From: Shewanella amazonensis SB2B
GTDB lineage: Bacteria > Pseudomonadota > Gammaproteobacteria > Enterobacterales > Shewanellaceae
DNA length: 64,000 nucleotides
Direction: 5' to 3'
Assembly (NCBI RefSeq): GCF_000015245.1
Contig: NC_008700.1
Span: forward strand, 2,300,001-2,364,000
The position numbers were made by a program, and so were the translations under genes. Shown in pieces: positions 53,434 to 62,497 of the stretch. The stretch's first letter is position 1; each line of letters opens with the position of its first letter. The notes beneath the pieces were generated by a model. That model worked only from the letters and a program-made list of their open reading frames with translations, did no database searches and was not told the DNA's origin.

Positions 53434-55020
53434 ATGCCATTGACTCTTGGGCAGTCACTGTTTGCCAACTTTCTGGGTAATTCGCCCAGATGGTATAAGT
53501 TCGCGATCCTGTCGTTTCTGGCGATAAATCCGATACTCTTTTACCTGAACCCCTTTATTGCAGGTTGGGTTTTGGTTATCCAGTTTATTTTCACCCTGGC
53601 CATGGCCCTTAAATGTTATCCCCTGCAGCCCGGTGGTTTGCTTGCCATTGAAGCCGTGATCATCGGCATGACCAGCCCCACACAGGTGTTACACGAAATC
53701 CAGGCCAATCTGGAAGTACTGCTGCTTCTGGTGTTTATGGTCGCTGGCATCTACTTTATGAAACAGCTGCTGCTGTACGCCTTCACCAAGATGTTGACCA
53801 AGGTACGTTCGAAAATCGTCGTATCCATGCTGTTTTGTATTGCGTCGGCGTTTTTGTCGGCCTTCCTCGATGCCCTTACTGTCATTGCGGTGATCATTAC
53901 AGTGGCTGTGGGTTTCTACTCTATCTACCATAAAGTGGCATCGGGTAAAGACTTCAGCTCCGATCACGACCACACCTCGGAAGCACCGGAGCAGCTTAAC
54001 GAAAGCGAGCTTGAGTCATTCCGTGGATTTTTGCGTAACCTCTTGATGCACGCCGGTGTGGGTACTGCCCTTGGTGGCGTGTGCACCATGGTTGGCGAGC
54101 CCCAAAACCTCATTATCGCAGCTCAGGCCAACTGGCAATTTGGCGAATTTGCCATTCGCATGTCACCTGTCACTGTGCCGGTGTTTTTTGCCGGGATCTT
54201 GACCTGTTTTATCGTGGAAAAATTTAAATGGTTTGGTTACGGCGCCAAACTGCCTGAGGCTGTACATAAGATCTTGAGCGAATACGATGCATACGAAGAT
54301 GCCCGCCGCACACCTAAAGATAAGGTCAAGCTCATCGTACAGGCATTGGTGGGTGTTTGGCTGATTGTAGGTCTTGCATTCCACCTCGCATCAGTAGGCC
54401 TGATTGGTCTCTCTGTGATTATCCTTAACACCGCCTTCAACGGCATTACCGACGAGCATGCTCTGGGTAAAGCGTTTGAAGAAGCCCTACCCTTTACGGC
54501 GCTGCTGGCGGTATTCTTTGCAGTAGTAGGGGTTATTATTGACCAGCAACTTTTCGCGCCGGTTATCCAGTGGGCACTCAGCTACGAAGGCAATGTACAG
54601 CTGGTTATCTTCTACATCGCCAATGGCCTGCTCTCTATGGTCAGTGACAACGTGTTTGTGGGTACCGTGTATATCAACGAGGTGAAGGCTGCGCTGCTTA
54701 ATGGGCAAATTACCCGTGACCAGTTTGATTTGCTGGCCGTTGCCATCAACACTGGCACCAACCTGCCATCTGTGGCCACCCCAAATGGTCAGGCTGCCTT
54801 CCTGTTCCTGCTGACCTCAGCCCTGGCTCCGCTCATTCGCCTGTCCTATGGTCGCATGGTGATGATGGCTCTGCCATACACCATAGTGCTGTCTATCGTA
54901 GGCATCCTGGCCATTGAATCGGGCTTTCTCACCGATATGACCCAGTATTTCTATGACAGCCATCTGATTAACCATCACACCGCAGCGGAAGCTGCAGGCA
55001 AGGCTCTGGGTGGACATTAA
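53434..55020 (+). CDS. nhaB: Na+/H+ antiporter NhaB
   Basis: A 528-residue inner-membrane sodium/proton antiporter (E. coli 513) with about twelve helices. Family blocks: FLGNSPRWYKFAILSFLA, FLSAFLDALTVIAVIITVAV, GVGTALGGVCTMVGEPQNLI, LLSMVSDNVFVGTVYINEVK and NTGTNLPSVATPNGQAAFLF. GGAGAGGGG at 53422-53430 is a strong ribosome site. Order fadR-nhaB-dsbB matches E. coli. A terminator at 55066 separates it from dsbB. Confidence 0.96.
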   Translation: MPLTLGQSLFANFLGNSPRWYKFAILSFLAINPILFYLNPFIAGWVLVIQFIFTLAMALKCYPLQPGGLLAIEAVIIGMTSPTQVLHEIQANLEVLLLLVFMVAGIYFMKQLLLYAFTKMLTKVRSKIVVSMLFCIASAFLSAFLDALTVIAVIITVAVGFYSIYHKVASGKDFSSDHDHTSEAPEQLNESELESFRGFLRNLLMHAGVGTALGGVCTMVGEPQNLIIAAQANWQFGEFAIRMSPVTVPVFFAGILTCFIVEKFKWFGYGAKLPEAVHKILSEYDAYEDARRTPKDKVKLIVQALVGVWLIVGLAFHLASVGLIGLSVIILNTAFNGITDEHALGKAFEEALPFTALLAVFFAVVGVIIDQQLFAPVIQWALSYEGNVQLVIFYIANGLLSMVSDNVFVGTVYINEVKAALLNGQITRDQFDLLAVAINTGTNLPSVATPNGQAAFLFLLTSALAPLIRLSYGRMVMMALPYTIVLSIVGILAIESGFLTDMTQYFYDSHLINHHTAAEAAGKALGGH

Positions 55021-55065
55021 TTCTCTGGATTGACTGAACTTAGCTGCTTAAGTAAAGTCAGAAAT

Positions 55066-55089
55066 AGCCCGCACTCTTGTGTGCGGGCT
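55066..55089 (+). terminator. Intrinsic terminator after nhaB
   Basis: 9-bp perfect stem AGCCCGCAC/GTGCGGGCT followed by T6; loop six bases. It lies only 32 bases before the dsbB ATG, so dsbB needs read-through or a promoter nearby. Confidence 0.85.
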
Positions 55090-55120
55090 TTTTTATGGAC
55101 ATTCCACCCATGGAGACCCT

Positions 55121-55630
55121 ATGCAAAGCCTGATTTCGTTTGCCCACAGCCGTCTGTCCTGGGGCATTCTCGCCTTAAGCGCCCTCGCCCTGGAATCTGC
55201 CGCACTCTATTTTCAGCACATTATGAAGCTCGACCCCTGCGTCATGTGTATTTATCAGCGAGTTGCCGTATTCGGTCTGCTTGGTGCAGGTCTATTTGGG
55301 TTCATGGCGCCGGCTAATAGGGTTATTCGCGCGCTTGGTGCGCTTCTGTGGGGGATTTCCGCTGCATGGGGACTTAAGCTTGCGCTTGAGCTGGTTGATA
55401 TGCAAAACAACCCTAACCCATTTTCAACCTGCTCATTCCTGCCGGAATTTCCGAGCTGGTTACAATTGCATGAATGGCTACCCAGTGTGTTTATGCCCAC
55501 AGGTATGTGCACCGATATTCCCTGGGAGTTTGCCGGGGTCACCATGGGTGAATGGATGATAGTGGCTTTCAGCGTGTACTTGCTTGCCTGGCTCGCGTTT
55601 ATCGTGCCAATGCTGAAGAAGTCTGCCTGA
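55121..55630 (+). CDS. dsbB: Disulfide bond formation protein DsbB
   Basis: A 169-residue inner-membrane quinone reductase that reoxidises DsbA. Four helices; first redox pair C40/C43 in DPCVMCIYQRVAV with the quinone-linked Arg, second pair in CSFLPEFPS and PTGMC about 30 residues apart. TGGAGA at 55111 sets ATG 55121; the frame to 55079 overlaps the terminator stem and is rejected. Confidence 0.95.
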   Translation: MQSLISFAHSRLSWGILALSALALESAALYFQHIMKLDPCVMCIYQRVAVFGLLGAGLFGFMAPANRVIRALGALLWGISAAWGLKLALELVDMQNNPNPFSTCSFLPEFPSWLQLHEWLPSVFMPTGMCTDIPWEFAGVTMGEWMIVAFSVYLLAWLAFIVPMLKKSA

Positions 55631-55679
55631 AACACACCTTGTTGATTTTATTTGGGTGTGGTCAACAAGGCCCTTCAAT

Positions 55680-55707
55680 AAAAAACGCCCTCTATGGGGC
55701 GTTTTTT
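55680..55707. terminator. Terminator between dsbB and ycgN
   Basis: Stem AAAAAACGCCC/GGGCGTTTTTT with a six-base loop, usable from both sides; it reaches the last bases of the minus-strand ycgN stop. Preceded by CAAT as at other terminators in this window. Confidence 0.85.
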
Positions 55708-56146
55708 AATCGACATCTTTAAGTGGCCAAAGCACGATATGGTCTTCCAGATATCTCACCTTGGTTTCGCAAACGGCCTTGCCTTTCACCGACATACCCG
55801 CAGCATGCATCGCCTCTTTTGAACCTGTGACAAGCGGGTGCCAGCTGGGCAAATCCCTGCCTTGAAACAAGCGGACATAGGCACAGCTATCCGGCAACCA
55901 GGTCAAACTGGCGATATTATCAGGTGTAATAGCCGCGCAGCCCGGAACGAAAGTAAAGCGTTCGCTGTAATGACGACAATGACAGGCATCCCGGTCAAGC
56001 AACTTACAAGCCGCGTTGGTGTAATACAGCTCATCAGTTTCGTCATCAATGATTTTATTGAGACAACATTTACCACAACCGTCGCAAAGAGATTCCCATT
56101 CTTCAGGATTCAGCTCTTCCAGACGTTTGGTTTTCCAAAATTCCAT
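55706..56146 (-). CDS. ycgN: YcgN family cysteine-cluster protein
   Basis: A 146-residue protein of the UPF0260/YkgJ group. Conserved Cys positions fit a zinc- or iron-binding cluster: ESLCDGCGKCCLNK, NAACKLL, RDACHCRHY, VPGCAAI and DSCAYVRL. Other blocks (WLPDSCAY, LPSWHPLVTGS) match E. coli YcgN. Function unknown. ATG 56146 is chosen; a GTG at 56149 directly before it is equally possible. Upstream gene on the strand is the MltB-type transglycosylase, 41 bases away. Confidence 0.88.
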   Translation of the reverse strand: MEFWKTKRLEELNPEEWESLCDGCGKCCLNKIIDDETDELYYTNAACKLLDRDACHCRHYSERFTFVPGCAAITPDNIASLTWLPDSCAYVRLFQGRDLPSWHPLVTGSKEAMHAAGMSVKGKAVCETKVRYLEDHIVLWPLKDVD

Positions 56147-56190
56147 CACAACAGACTACCGGCATACGTGAACAAACGCAGCATTATACC

Positions 56191-57186
56191 TTATTCGCCC
56201 AGTTGAAACTTGATGCGATCCGAAAGATGCACCACCGCCAGGGCAAAATAGTCACTGTCATGCCAACGTTTGAGCGCAAGATAGTTGTCGTAAACCAAAT
56301 AGACCCTGCCTTTAGGTCCATCGGGCATGACCATCTCGACCTTCATATCGGCCCTGGCAGGTAAATCGGTGCCATCAAAGCGCCTTACCCCCAAGGCCTG
56401 CCACTGGGAAAAGGACTTCTTATTCCCTGCGGCAGCCTGAGACATATCAAAATCGCCAGGAATTTTAACCTGACGTCCCCAGGTTTCATCTTCACGCCAA
56501 CCGGCCTGTTGCAGCGAGTAAGCAAGCGTTGCAAATACATCCGCAGGATTGCTCCAGATATCGGCTTTGCCATCATCATCGCCATCTTTTGCTGCTGACA
56601 AAAAGGCCTGAGGTAGTAACTTGGGCTGCCCCATGCGGCCATCGGGTGTCGCAAGCAAGTCATCGGGCTGCCAACTGCTGCTGTCGATTATTTTGAGAGC
56701 AGCAAAAAACTGTTCACGAAAAAAGGCTTCCTTCTCTTTATTGAAGGCCTTTGACGCGGTGACAGACAATACAGGGTACACACCGGACTCTCGGCCATAG
56801 CGGGACTCAAGCCCCCAAAGCGCTACGATAAAGCGCGGCTGAACACCATATTGCTTACCAATACGGTTCAGGGTTTCTGCATGCCCCTGATATTGAAATT
56901 TTGCTTCGTCTACGAGGGCATCATTCAGGGTTTGTGGCAAAAAAGTATCGAGATTAGTCGCTGGCGCTGCTGCGGGTTCACCCGTATCACTCTTCGCGAG
57001 GCGAAACTCCTTAATCTTTGGGAAAACAGTATCTAAGGTTTGCGGACGGATTTGGTTTTGGCTGGCGGCCACGTCTTTAAGACCAGCCAGATAGTCGGCG
57101 AAACCGCCACTGTCTGCGCTTTGCGCCATCACAGTGGCAGACATCAGTGCCAACGCTGATAGGGAAGTACAGAATATTGACTTCAC
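56191..57186 (-). CDS. MltB-type lytic murein transglycosylase
   Basis: A 331-residue exported enzyme of the SLT_2/MltB family. The signal peptide ends LMSATVMAQS without a lipobox Cys, so it is soluble or periplasmic rather than a lipoprotein. Catalytic Glu in ALWGLESRYGRESG, then PVLSVTASKAFNKEKEAFFR, GRMGQPKLLPQAFL and YSLQQAGWREDETWG. The start codon is GTG with AGGAGG eleven bases upstream. Third transglycosylase gene in this window. Confidence 0.9.
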   Translation of the reverse strand: MKSIFCTSLSALALMSATVMAQSADSGGFADYLAGLKDVAASQNQIRPQTLDTVFPKIKEFRLAKSDTGEPAAAPATNLDTFLPQTLNDALVDEAKFQYQGHAETLNRIGKQYGVQPRFIVALWGLESRYGRESGVYPVLSVTASKAFNKEKEAFFREQFFAALKIIDSSSWQPDDLLATPDGRMGQPKLLPQAFLSAAKDGDDDGKADIWSNPADVFATLAYSLQQAGWREDETWGRQVKIPGDFDMSQAAAGNKKSFSQWQALGVRRFDGTDLPARADMKVEMVMPDGPKGRVYLVYDNYLALKRWHDSDYFALAVVHLSDRIKFQLGE

Positions 57187-57225
57187 AGTTTCAAACGCCT
57201 CCTGATGGGTATGATGAATCCTTTA

Positions 57226-57504
57226 TCAATCCTCTATGCCTAAATCGCGGCGGTGTTGCGTCAGTAAATTATCTTTAGGGGGTGGCAATTGCAAATAATA
57301 GCCTTTTTGAGCGAGTTCGCTGCGCACTTTGTCGATATCGGCAATCCCAAGCTTCTCTTTCCTGTCGAGCGGCAACAGCATTACCAGCAAAGGTGTACCA
57401 AACATCTGTAATAAAGGCTCTGGCACCTGGCTGAAATCATCTCTTTTGGGTACGAATAAGTAGGTTTCTTGCTTACGGCTGCTTTTATAAACGGCACATA
57501 TCAT
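57226..57504 (-). CDS. ycgL: YcgL domain-containing protein
   Basis: A 92-residue YcgL-family protein, a neighbour of the min locus in many gammaproteobacteria; function unknown. Blocks: ICAVYKSSRKQETYLFV, LLVMLLPLDRKEKLG and KGYYLQLPPPKDNLL. ATG 57504 puts the conserved strand at the N-terminus; ORF to 57552 adds 16 residues with no family match. Divergent from minC. Confidence 0.9.
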   Translation of the reverse strand: MICAVYKSSRKQETYLFVPKRDDFSQVPEPLLQMFGTPLLVMLLPLDRKEKLGIADIDKVRSELAQKGYYLQLPPPKDNLLTQHRRDLGIED

Positions 57505-57533
57505 AGGTGGGTCAATTTCCGAAAATATCAAAC

Positions 57534-57560
57534 TTGCCAGTGATTGGGGCACACTATAAC
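57534..57560 (+). promoter_or_regulatory. Possible minC promoter
   Basis: TTGCCA and TATAAC with a 15-base spacer, shorter than ideal, in the gap between ycgL and minC. Weak call. Confidence 0.3.
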
Positions 57561-57626
57561 ATGGGCTCTTTAGAAAAAAATGCAGATCAGCGCGAGACTG
57601 ATTAATTTCTGGAGCAGATTACGGGG

Positions 57627-58301
57627 ATGCGAAAAGCAAGCCTTGAATTAAAGGGATCTTCTTTTACGCTGTCGGTATTGCATATCAATACCTCCGATTT
57701 GGACAGCATCACCTTGGACCTCGACAAGAAACTGGCGCAAGCGCCACAGTTTTTTATCGGAGCCCCTTTGGTACTGAATCTATCCGCCGTCGAAGACGGA
57801 AAATTGGACTTGGCAGCACTTAAAGATCTGCTGGTATCACGTCAACTGGTGATTGTTGGTGTGACCGGCGCCAGTGAAGCACTGTCTGAGCAGGCCAAGG
57901 CCTGTGGGCTTGCCTCGGTCAAAGCCGGTAAGCAGACACAGATGCCCTCTCCCCCATCCGAGCCCAGAACCACCCGTATCGTGCGGCAAAACGTCCGTTC
58001 CGGGCAGCAGATCTACGTTAAAAATGGCGATTTGATTATCTTCGGCGCCGTCGGAAACGGCGCCGAGGTGATTGCCGATGGCAGTATTCATATTTACGGC
58101 GCACTCAGGGGCAAGGCCATGGCCGGTGCCAATGGCGAGCGGGATGCAGTTATCCTGGCCAGCCACCTGGAGCCCGAACTTATTTCCATCGCGGGTCAAT
58201 ACTGGCTGACTGAAAATTTACAAAAGCATGGTGTGACCGCGAAAAGCGGCTGTGTGCGCCTCGATGGTGACTCACTAACAGTAGAAGCACTGCCATTGTG
58301 A
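57627..58301 (+). CDS. minC: Septum site-determining protein MinC
   Basis: A 224-residue inhibitor of FtsZ ring assembly. N-terminal FtsZ-binding domain (about 1-105) and C-terminal beta-helix that binds MinD and dimerises: VRSGQQIYVKNGDLIIFGAV, GNGAEVIADGSIHIYGALRG. First gene of minC-minD-minE; minD starts 29 bases after its stop. Confidence 0.96.
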   Translation: MRKASLELKGSSFTLSVLHINTSDLDSITLDLDKKLAQAPQFFIGAPLVLNLSAVEDGKLDLAALKDLLVSRQLVIVGVTGASEALSEQAKACGLASVKAGKQTQMPSPPSEPRTTRIVRQNVRSGQQIYVKNGDLIIFGAVGNGAEVIADGSIHIYGALRGKAMAGANGERDAVILASHLEPELISIAGQYWLTENLQKHGVTAKSGCVRLDGDSLTVEALPL

Positions 58302-58330
58302 TGGGGCAGAATTAAGGGATAAAAATTAGC

Positions 58331-59140
58331 ATGGCACAGATTATTGTTGTCACTTCCGGAAAAGGCGGCGTAGGTAAAACCACATCAAGTGCCGCCATTG
58401 CCACAGGTTTGGCCCTCCGTGGTCATAAAACTGTGGTGATAGACTTTGATATCGGGCTGCGTAACCTTGACCTTATCATGGGCTGCGAGCGCCGGGTAGT
58501 ATATGATTTTGTTAACGTAATCAATGGTGAAGCCAATCTTAATCAGGCAATGATCAAAGACAAGCGCAGTGAAAATCTGTTTGTACTGCCAGCTTCGCAA
58601 ACCCGCGATAAAGATGCCCTCACCCGCGAAGGTGTCGGCAGAGTACTGGATGACCTCGCCAAAGACTTTGAATACATCGTCTGTGATTCGCCAGCCGGCA
58701 TCGAGACAGGCGCCCTGATGGCACTGTATTTCGCCGATATCGCGATTGTTACCACTAACCCTGAAGTCAGCTCAGTGCGTGACTCTGACCGCATTCTTGG
58801 CATACTGCAAAGCAAGTCACGCAGGGCTGAGCAAAATCTTGAGCCAATCAAGGAATACTTGCTGCTGACTCGCTACTCCCCAACCCGGGTGAAAAATGGT
58901 GAGATGCTGAGCGTCGCAGATGTTGAAGACATTCTGGCCATCGATTTGCTGGGCGTGATCCCCGAGTCTCAGGCCGTACTTAAGGCGTCGAACTCCGGGG
59001 TCCCTGTGATTGTTGACCAGGAAAGTGACGCTGGTCAGGCGTACAGTGATACCGTTGCCCGTTTGTTGGGTGAAGAACTCCCACTTCGCTTCGTCACCGA
59101 AGAGAAGAAGGGCCTGTTGAAAAGGATTTTTGGTAGCTGA
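58331..59140 (+). CDS. minD: Septum site-determining protein MinD
   Basis: A 269-residue P-loop ATPase that binds the membrane and recruits MinC, oscillating with MinE. Deviant Walker A SGKGGVGKTTSSAAIA, switch region VIDFDIGLRNLDLIMG, CDSPAGIETGAL, and the C-terminal amphipathic membrane helix KKGLLKRIFGS. minE starts two bases after its stop. Confidence 0.97.
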   Translation: MAQIIVVTSGKGGVGKTTSSAAIATGLALRGHKTVVIDFDIGLRNLDLIMGCERRVVYDFVNVINGEANLNQAMIKDKRSENLFVLPASQTRDKDALTREGVGRVLDDLAKDFEYIVCDSPAGIETGALMALYFADIAIVTTNPEVSSVRDSDRILGILQSKSRRAEQNLEPIKEYLLLTRYSPTRVKNGEMLSVADVEDILAIDLLGVIPESQAVLKASNSGVPVIVDQESDAGQAYSDTVARLLGEELPLRFVTEEKKGLLKRIFGS

Positions 59141-59142
59141 TT

Positions 59143-59400
59143 ATGTCTTTACTCGATTACTTCAGAAGCAACAAAAAAGCCAGCTCAGCGTCCCTTGCCA
59201 AGGAACGTTTGCAGATTATCGTGGCACATCAACGCACTGAACGCGGCGCACCGGACTACTTTCCGCAGATGAAACAGGAAATTATCGAAGTGATCCGCAA
59301 GTACGTTTACATTTCGGAAGAACAGGTCTCTGTGCAGCTGGAGCAAAATGACGACAACCTGTCAGTGCTTGAGCTTAACGTTACCCTGCCGGAACGTTAA
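59143..59400 (+). CDS. minE: Cell division topological specificity factor MinE
   Basis: An 85-residue activator of the MinD ATPase. N-terminal membrane-binding segment (SLLDYFRSNKKASSASL), the anti-MinCD helix ASLAKERLQIIVAHQR and the C-terminal dimerisation domain. Normal length (E. coli 88). Terminator at 59495. Confidence 0.97.
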   Translation: MSLLDYFRSNKKASSASLAKERLQIIVAHQRTERGAPDYFPQMKQEIIEVIRKYVYISEEQVSVQLEQNDDNLSVLELNVTLPER

Positions 59401-59494
59401 TCGACTCAGTGGTTTATGTTGCTCATAGCTGATTTCAAGGCAGCCCTCAACAGGCCGTGAAGTCGCTGTGCTTAGGCTAACATTGACGGGTTAC

Positions 59495-59522
59495 AAAAAA
59501 GCCGCCCTTCGGCGGCTTTTTT
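59495..59522. terminator. Terminator between minE and rnd
   Basis: 12-bp perfect stem AAAAAAGCCGCC/GGCGGCTTTTTT around CTTC, a stable C(TTC)G-type tetraloop. Shared by convergent minCDE and rnd. Confidence 0.93.
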
Positions 59523-59613
59523 ACTGTGTTTTTCTGATATCCCAACTGATTGCTATGACGTGAAGCAGCTTAATCATCGCGGCTTAAGCATTGCAGCATA
59601 TCTATCACCGAGG

Positions 59614-60729
59614 TTAGGGTTCCAGTACCAAAGCTTGCAGTACGTCAGTTGCGAGTTTCCCGCGCCATCCCTGCAGCAACAGCGGCGTATCCTCTGCATC
59701 ACCTTGCCAGCGATACTCGAGATATTCGTGGATATGACGTTTTGAGCAGAAAAGCTCGCTCGGTAACCCTTCACGCTCACAAATCTCGGTGAGCGCGGCC
59801 TTGATGTTTTTAAACGCCTGCTTATAAGCGGGCTTGAGTGCAATCACATCAATGGCGGCCGGTGGATTCTCCACATCGGCCTTTTGCAACACTTTCAGGA
59901 TGTCCTTGCCGTGAATGCGTTTCTCATGCTCAGAGAGATCGTTGATTTTCAATAAATCACTGATGGAGCGAGGCGGCTTTTTCGCAAGGGCAATCAGGGC
60001 GTGGTCTTTAATCACAAAGCCAAGCGCAAGGTCCCGGTCAAGTGCGCGCTCCAACCGCCAGGCTGCCAGCACTTTCAGGTAGGCCAATTGCTTCGGGGTC
60101 AGCTGAAATGCGTTCTTCACCTTAAGATATGCCGTTGCAGCCTCAGGGCGCTGCAAACGCCCTTCTGTCAGGCGGGCGCCTTCCTCCAGTACCCAATCGA
60201 AGCGGCCCAGCGTTTTAAGCTTTTGTTCAAGCTGAGGATAAAGCTGGTACAGATAGAACACATCATTGGCGGCGTACTGCAGCTGGGCATCGGTCAGAGG
60301 GCGCTTTATCCAGTCTGTACGGGATTCTCCCTTGTCCAGGGTCTGCCCCAAACATTCTTCGACCAGTTTGGCATAGCCAAGTCCATGGCCCATCCCACTG
60401 AGCGCGGCCGCAATCTGCGAATCAAACAGGGGGGTGGGCTGAACCTTGCCATAACGGGCAAAGACTTCCAGATCTTCAGAGCAGGAATGAACCAACTTAA
60501 GGATATTCGGGTTGGTAAGCAGCGCCCAAAAGCCAGATAAATCCTGAATATCGAGCGGGTCTATCAGGGCCAGAGTATTGCCATCGTATACCTGAATTAG
60601 ACCCAACTTGGCGTAATAGGTACGGGTACGCACAAACTCGGTGTCCAATACCAATAATCGGCTTTGGCTGTATTGGTCGACCAAAGCGGTCAGCGCTTCA
60701 TCGTCCTTTACGTAGTGAAACTCCAGCAA
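59614..60729 (-). CDS. rnd: Ribonuclease D
   Basis: A 371-residue 3'-5' exoribonuclease for tRNA and stable RNA 3' ends (E. coli 375). DEDDy residues: LVLDTEFVRTRTYYA, VHSCSEDLEVF, QLQYAANDVFYLYQL. An HRDC domain follows at about 210-290. The start codon is TTG with GAGGGG just upstream; E. coli rnd also uses a UUG. A terminator lies between it and fadD, as in the fadD-rnd order of E. coli. Confidence 0.95.
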   Translation of the reverse strand: MLEFHYVKDDEALTALVDQYSQSRLLVLDTEFVRTRTYYAKLGLIQVYDGNTLALIDPLDIQDLSGFWALLTNPNILKLVHSCSEDLEVFARYGKVQPTPLFDSQIAAALSGMGHGLGYAKLVEECLGQTLDKGESRTDWIKRPLTDAQLQYAANDVFYLYQLYPQLEQKLKTLGRFDWVLEEGARLTEGRLQRPEAATAYLKVKNAFQLTPKQLAYLKVLAAWRLERALDRDLALGFVIKDHALIALAKKPPRSISDLLKINDLSEHEKRIHGKDILKVLQKADVENPPAAIDVIALKPAYKQAFKNIKAALTEICEREGLPSELFCSKRHIHEYLEYRWQGDAEDTPLLLQGWRGKLATDVLQALVLEP

Positions 60730-60762
60730 ACCCCTCTCCCCTTATCTTGGCTCATGGCAATA

Positions 60763-60787
60763 AAAAACCGGCTTTACGCCGGTTTTT
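60763..60787 (-). terminator. Intrinsic terminator after fadD
   Basis: 10-bp perfect stem AAAAACCGGC/GCCGGTTTTT with a TTTAC loop and T-run on the minus strand, close to the fadD stop at 60791. It may also act on the plus strand. Confidence 0.85.
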
Positions 60788-60790
60788 CTA

Positions 60791-62467
60791 TCACGCCTTG
60801 TTAAGCTCCTCGTTTCTAAGCTCTCGGCGCAATATTTTACCCACGTTGGTCTTAGGTAACTCATCGCGGAATTCTACCAGCTTAGGAACCTTATAGCCCG
60901 TTAAATGATGCTTGCAGTGCTTGATAACATCGCTTTCGGTCAAAGATTTGTCTTTGGCTACCACAAAGACTTTAACGATTTCACCACTGGCGTCATTGGG
61001 CACGCCGATGGCGGCGACTTCAATCACTTTCGGGTGCATGGCAACCACATCTTCCACCTCATTGGGAAACACGTTGAAGCCCGACACCAGGATCATGTCT
61101 TTCTTGCGATCGACTATGTAGAAAAATCCCTGTTCATCCATGTAACCGATATCACCGGTGGCAAGCCAACCATTGGCATCTATTACTTTGGTGGTTTCTT
61201 CCGGGCGTTGCCAGTAGCCTTTCATCACTTGGGGACCTTTGGCGAAGAGTTCACCTGTTTCGCCCTGGGGCAGAACATTCCCATCATCGTCACGCACCTG
61301 CATCAGGGTCGAAGGCGCCGGGAAACCAATAGAACCGTTGTAACCTTCAAGGTTATAGGGGCAGCAGGCCACCAGCGGCGAAGCTTCTGTCAAACCATAG
61401 CCCTCAAGCAAGCGGGTTTTGGTGATACTCTGCCACTTGTCGGCGACCGCGCGCTGCACCGCCATACCGCCGCCAATAGACAGTTTAAGGCGAGAGAAAT
61501 CCAGCTGGGTAAACTCTTCGTTGTTCACCAGGGCGTTAAAGAGCGTATTCACCCCGGTCAGCGCGGTAAAAGGATACTTGCGCAGGTCCGATATAAAGGC
61601 CGGAATGTCACGGGGGTTGGTAATAAGCAGGTTTTGTGCGCCTTTATGCAGGAACAGCAAGCAATTCACCGTTAAAGCAAAGATGTGATAAAGCGGCAGA
61701 GCCGTGACCACAAACTCCTTACCATCGGCCAGCAGCGGCGCATAGGCTCCATTAGCCTGTAATACGTTGGCAACCACGTTACCGTGGCTCAGCATGGCGC
61801 CTTTTGATACGCCCGTAGTGCCACCTGTGTATTGCAAAAACGCCAGTGTATCTATGTCGAGCTCTGGCTTGACATACTGCATACGGCGGCCTTTTTGCAG
61901 GGCGCTCCTGAAGGAAATAGCATGTGGCAAATCGTACTTGGGCACCAACTTTTTGATGTACTTCACCACAAAGTTCACCAAGGTACGCTTGGGCGCGCTC
62001 AGCAAGTCGCCAAGCCCAGTAATAATGACGCTTTCTACCGGCGTGTCGTCCACAACCTCTTCAAGGGTGCGGGCAAAATTTGACACGACTACGATGGTTT
62101 TCGCTCCAGAATCAATCAGTTGATGCTTAAGCTCCCGCGGGGTATACAGCGGATTGACGTTCACCACCACTAAGCCTGCACGCAGCACACCAAACAGTGC
62201 AATGGGGTATTGCAGCAGATTGGGCATCATCAGCGCGACCCTGTCACCCTTCTTAAGACCAAGCTCGTTTTGCAGGTAGGCGGCAAAGGCGCGGCTGCGC
62301 TCTTCCAGTTTACGGTAGGTCAACACCGCACCCATGTTAATAAAGGCTGGTTGATCGGCGTAATCCCTCACCGCCTGTTCAAACATGTCGACCAAACTGT
62401 CAAATCTGCCCGCATCAATTTCAGCAGGCACATCGTGTGGCAAATGATTAATCCAAGGCTTGTCCAC
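60791..62467 (-). CDS. fadD: Long-chain-fatty-acid--CoA ligase FadD
   Basis: A 558-residue inner-membrane-associated ligase activating long-chain fatty acids for beta-oxidation (E. coli 561). P-loop YTGGTTGVSKGAMLSH, linker WLATGDIGYMDEQGFFYIVDRKKDM, the FACS signature at NGWLATGDIG and catalytic Lys in TNVGKILRREL. Upstream lie a good sigma-70 promoter and a leader hairpin. Likely FadR-controlled because fadR is present, but I saw no clear FadR box. Confidence 0.95.
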   Translation of the reverse strand: MDKPWINHLPHDVPAEIDAGRFDSLVDMFEQAVRDYADQPAFINMGAVLTYRKLEERSRAFAAYLQNELGLKKGDRVALMMPNLLQYPIALFGVLRAGLVVVNVNPLYTPRELKHQLIDSGAKTIVVVSNFARTLEEVVDDTPVESVIITGLGDLLSAPKRTLVNFVVKYIKKLVPKYDLPHAISFRSALQKGRRMQYVKPELDIDTLAFLQYTGGTTGVSKGAMLSHGNVVANVLQANGAYAPLLADGKEFVVTALPLYHIFALTVNCLLFLHKGAQNLLITNPRDIPAFISDLRKYPFTALTGVNTLFNALVNNEEFTQLDFSRLKLSIGGGMAVQRAVADKWQSITKTRLLEGYGLTEASPLVACCPYNLEGYNGSIGFPAPSTLMQVRDDDGNVLPQGETGELFAKGPQVMKGYWQRPEETTKVIDANGWLATGDIGYMDEQGFFYIVDRKKDMILVSGFNVFPNEVEDVVAMHPKVIEVAAIGVPNDASGEIVKVFVVAKDKSLTESDVIKHCKHHLTGYKVPKLVEFRDELPKTNVGKILRRELRNEELNKA

Positions 62468-62497
62468 AAAAGTCTCCTAAAACCCCGAGGTAACGGC

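Noticed and set aside
55079..55120. Longer N-terminus for DsbB
   Set aside because: It would begin inside the nhaB terminator stem and add residues absent from the family.
60905..61675. 256-codon plus-strand ORF opposite fadD
   Set aside because: Shadow of fadD; the His-rich product is typical of reversed frames.
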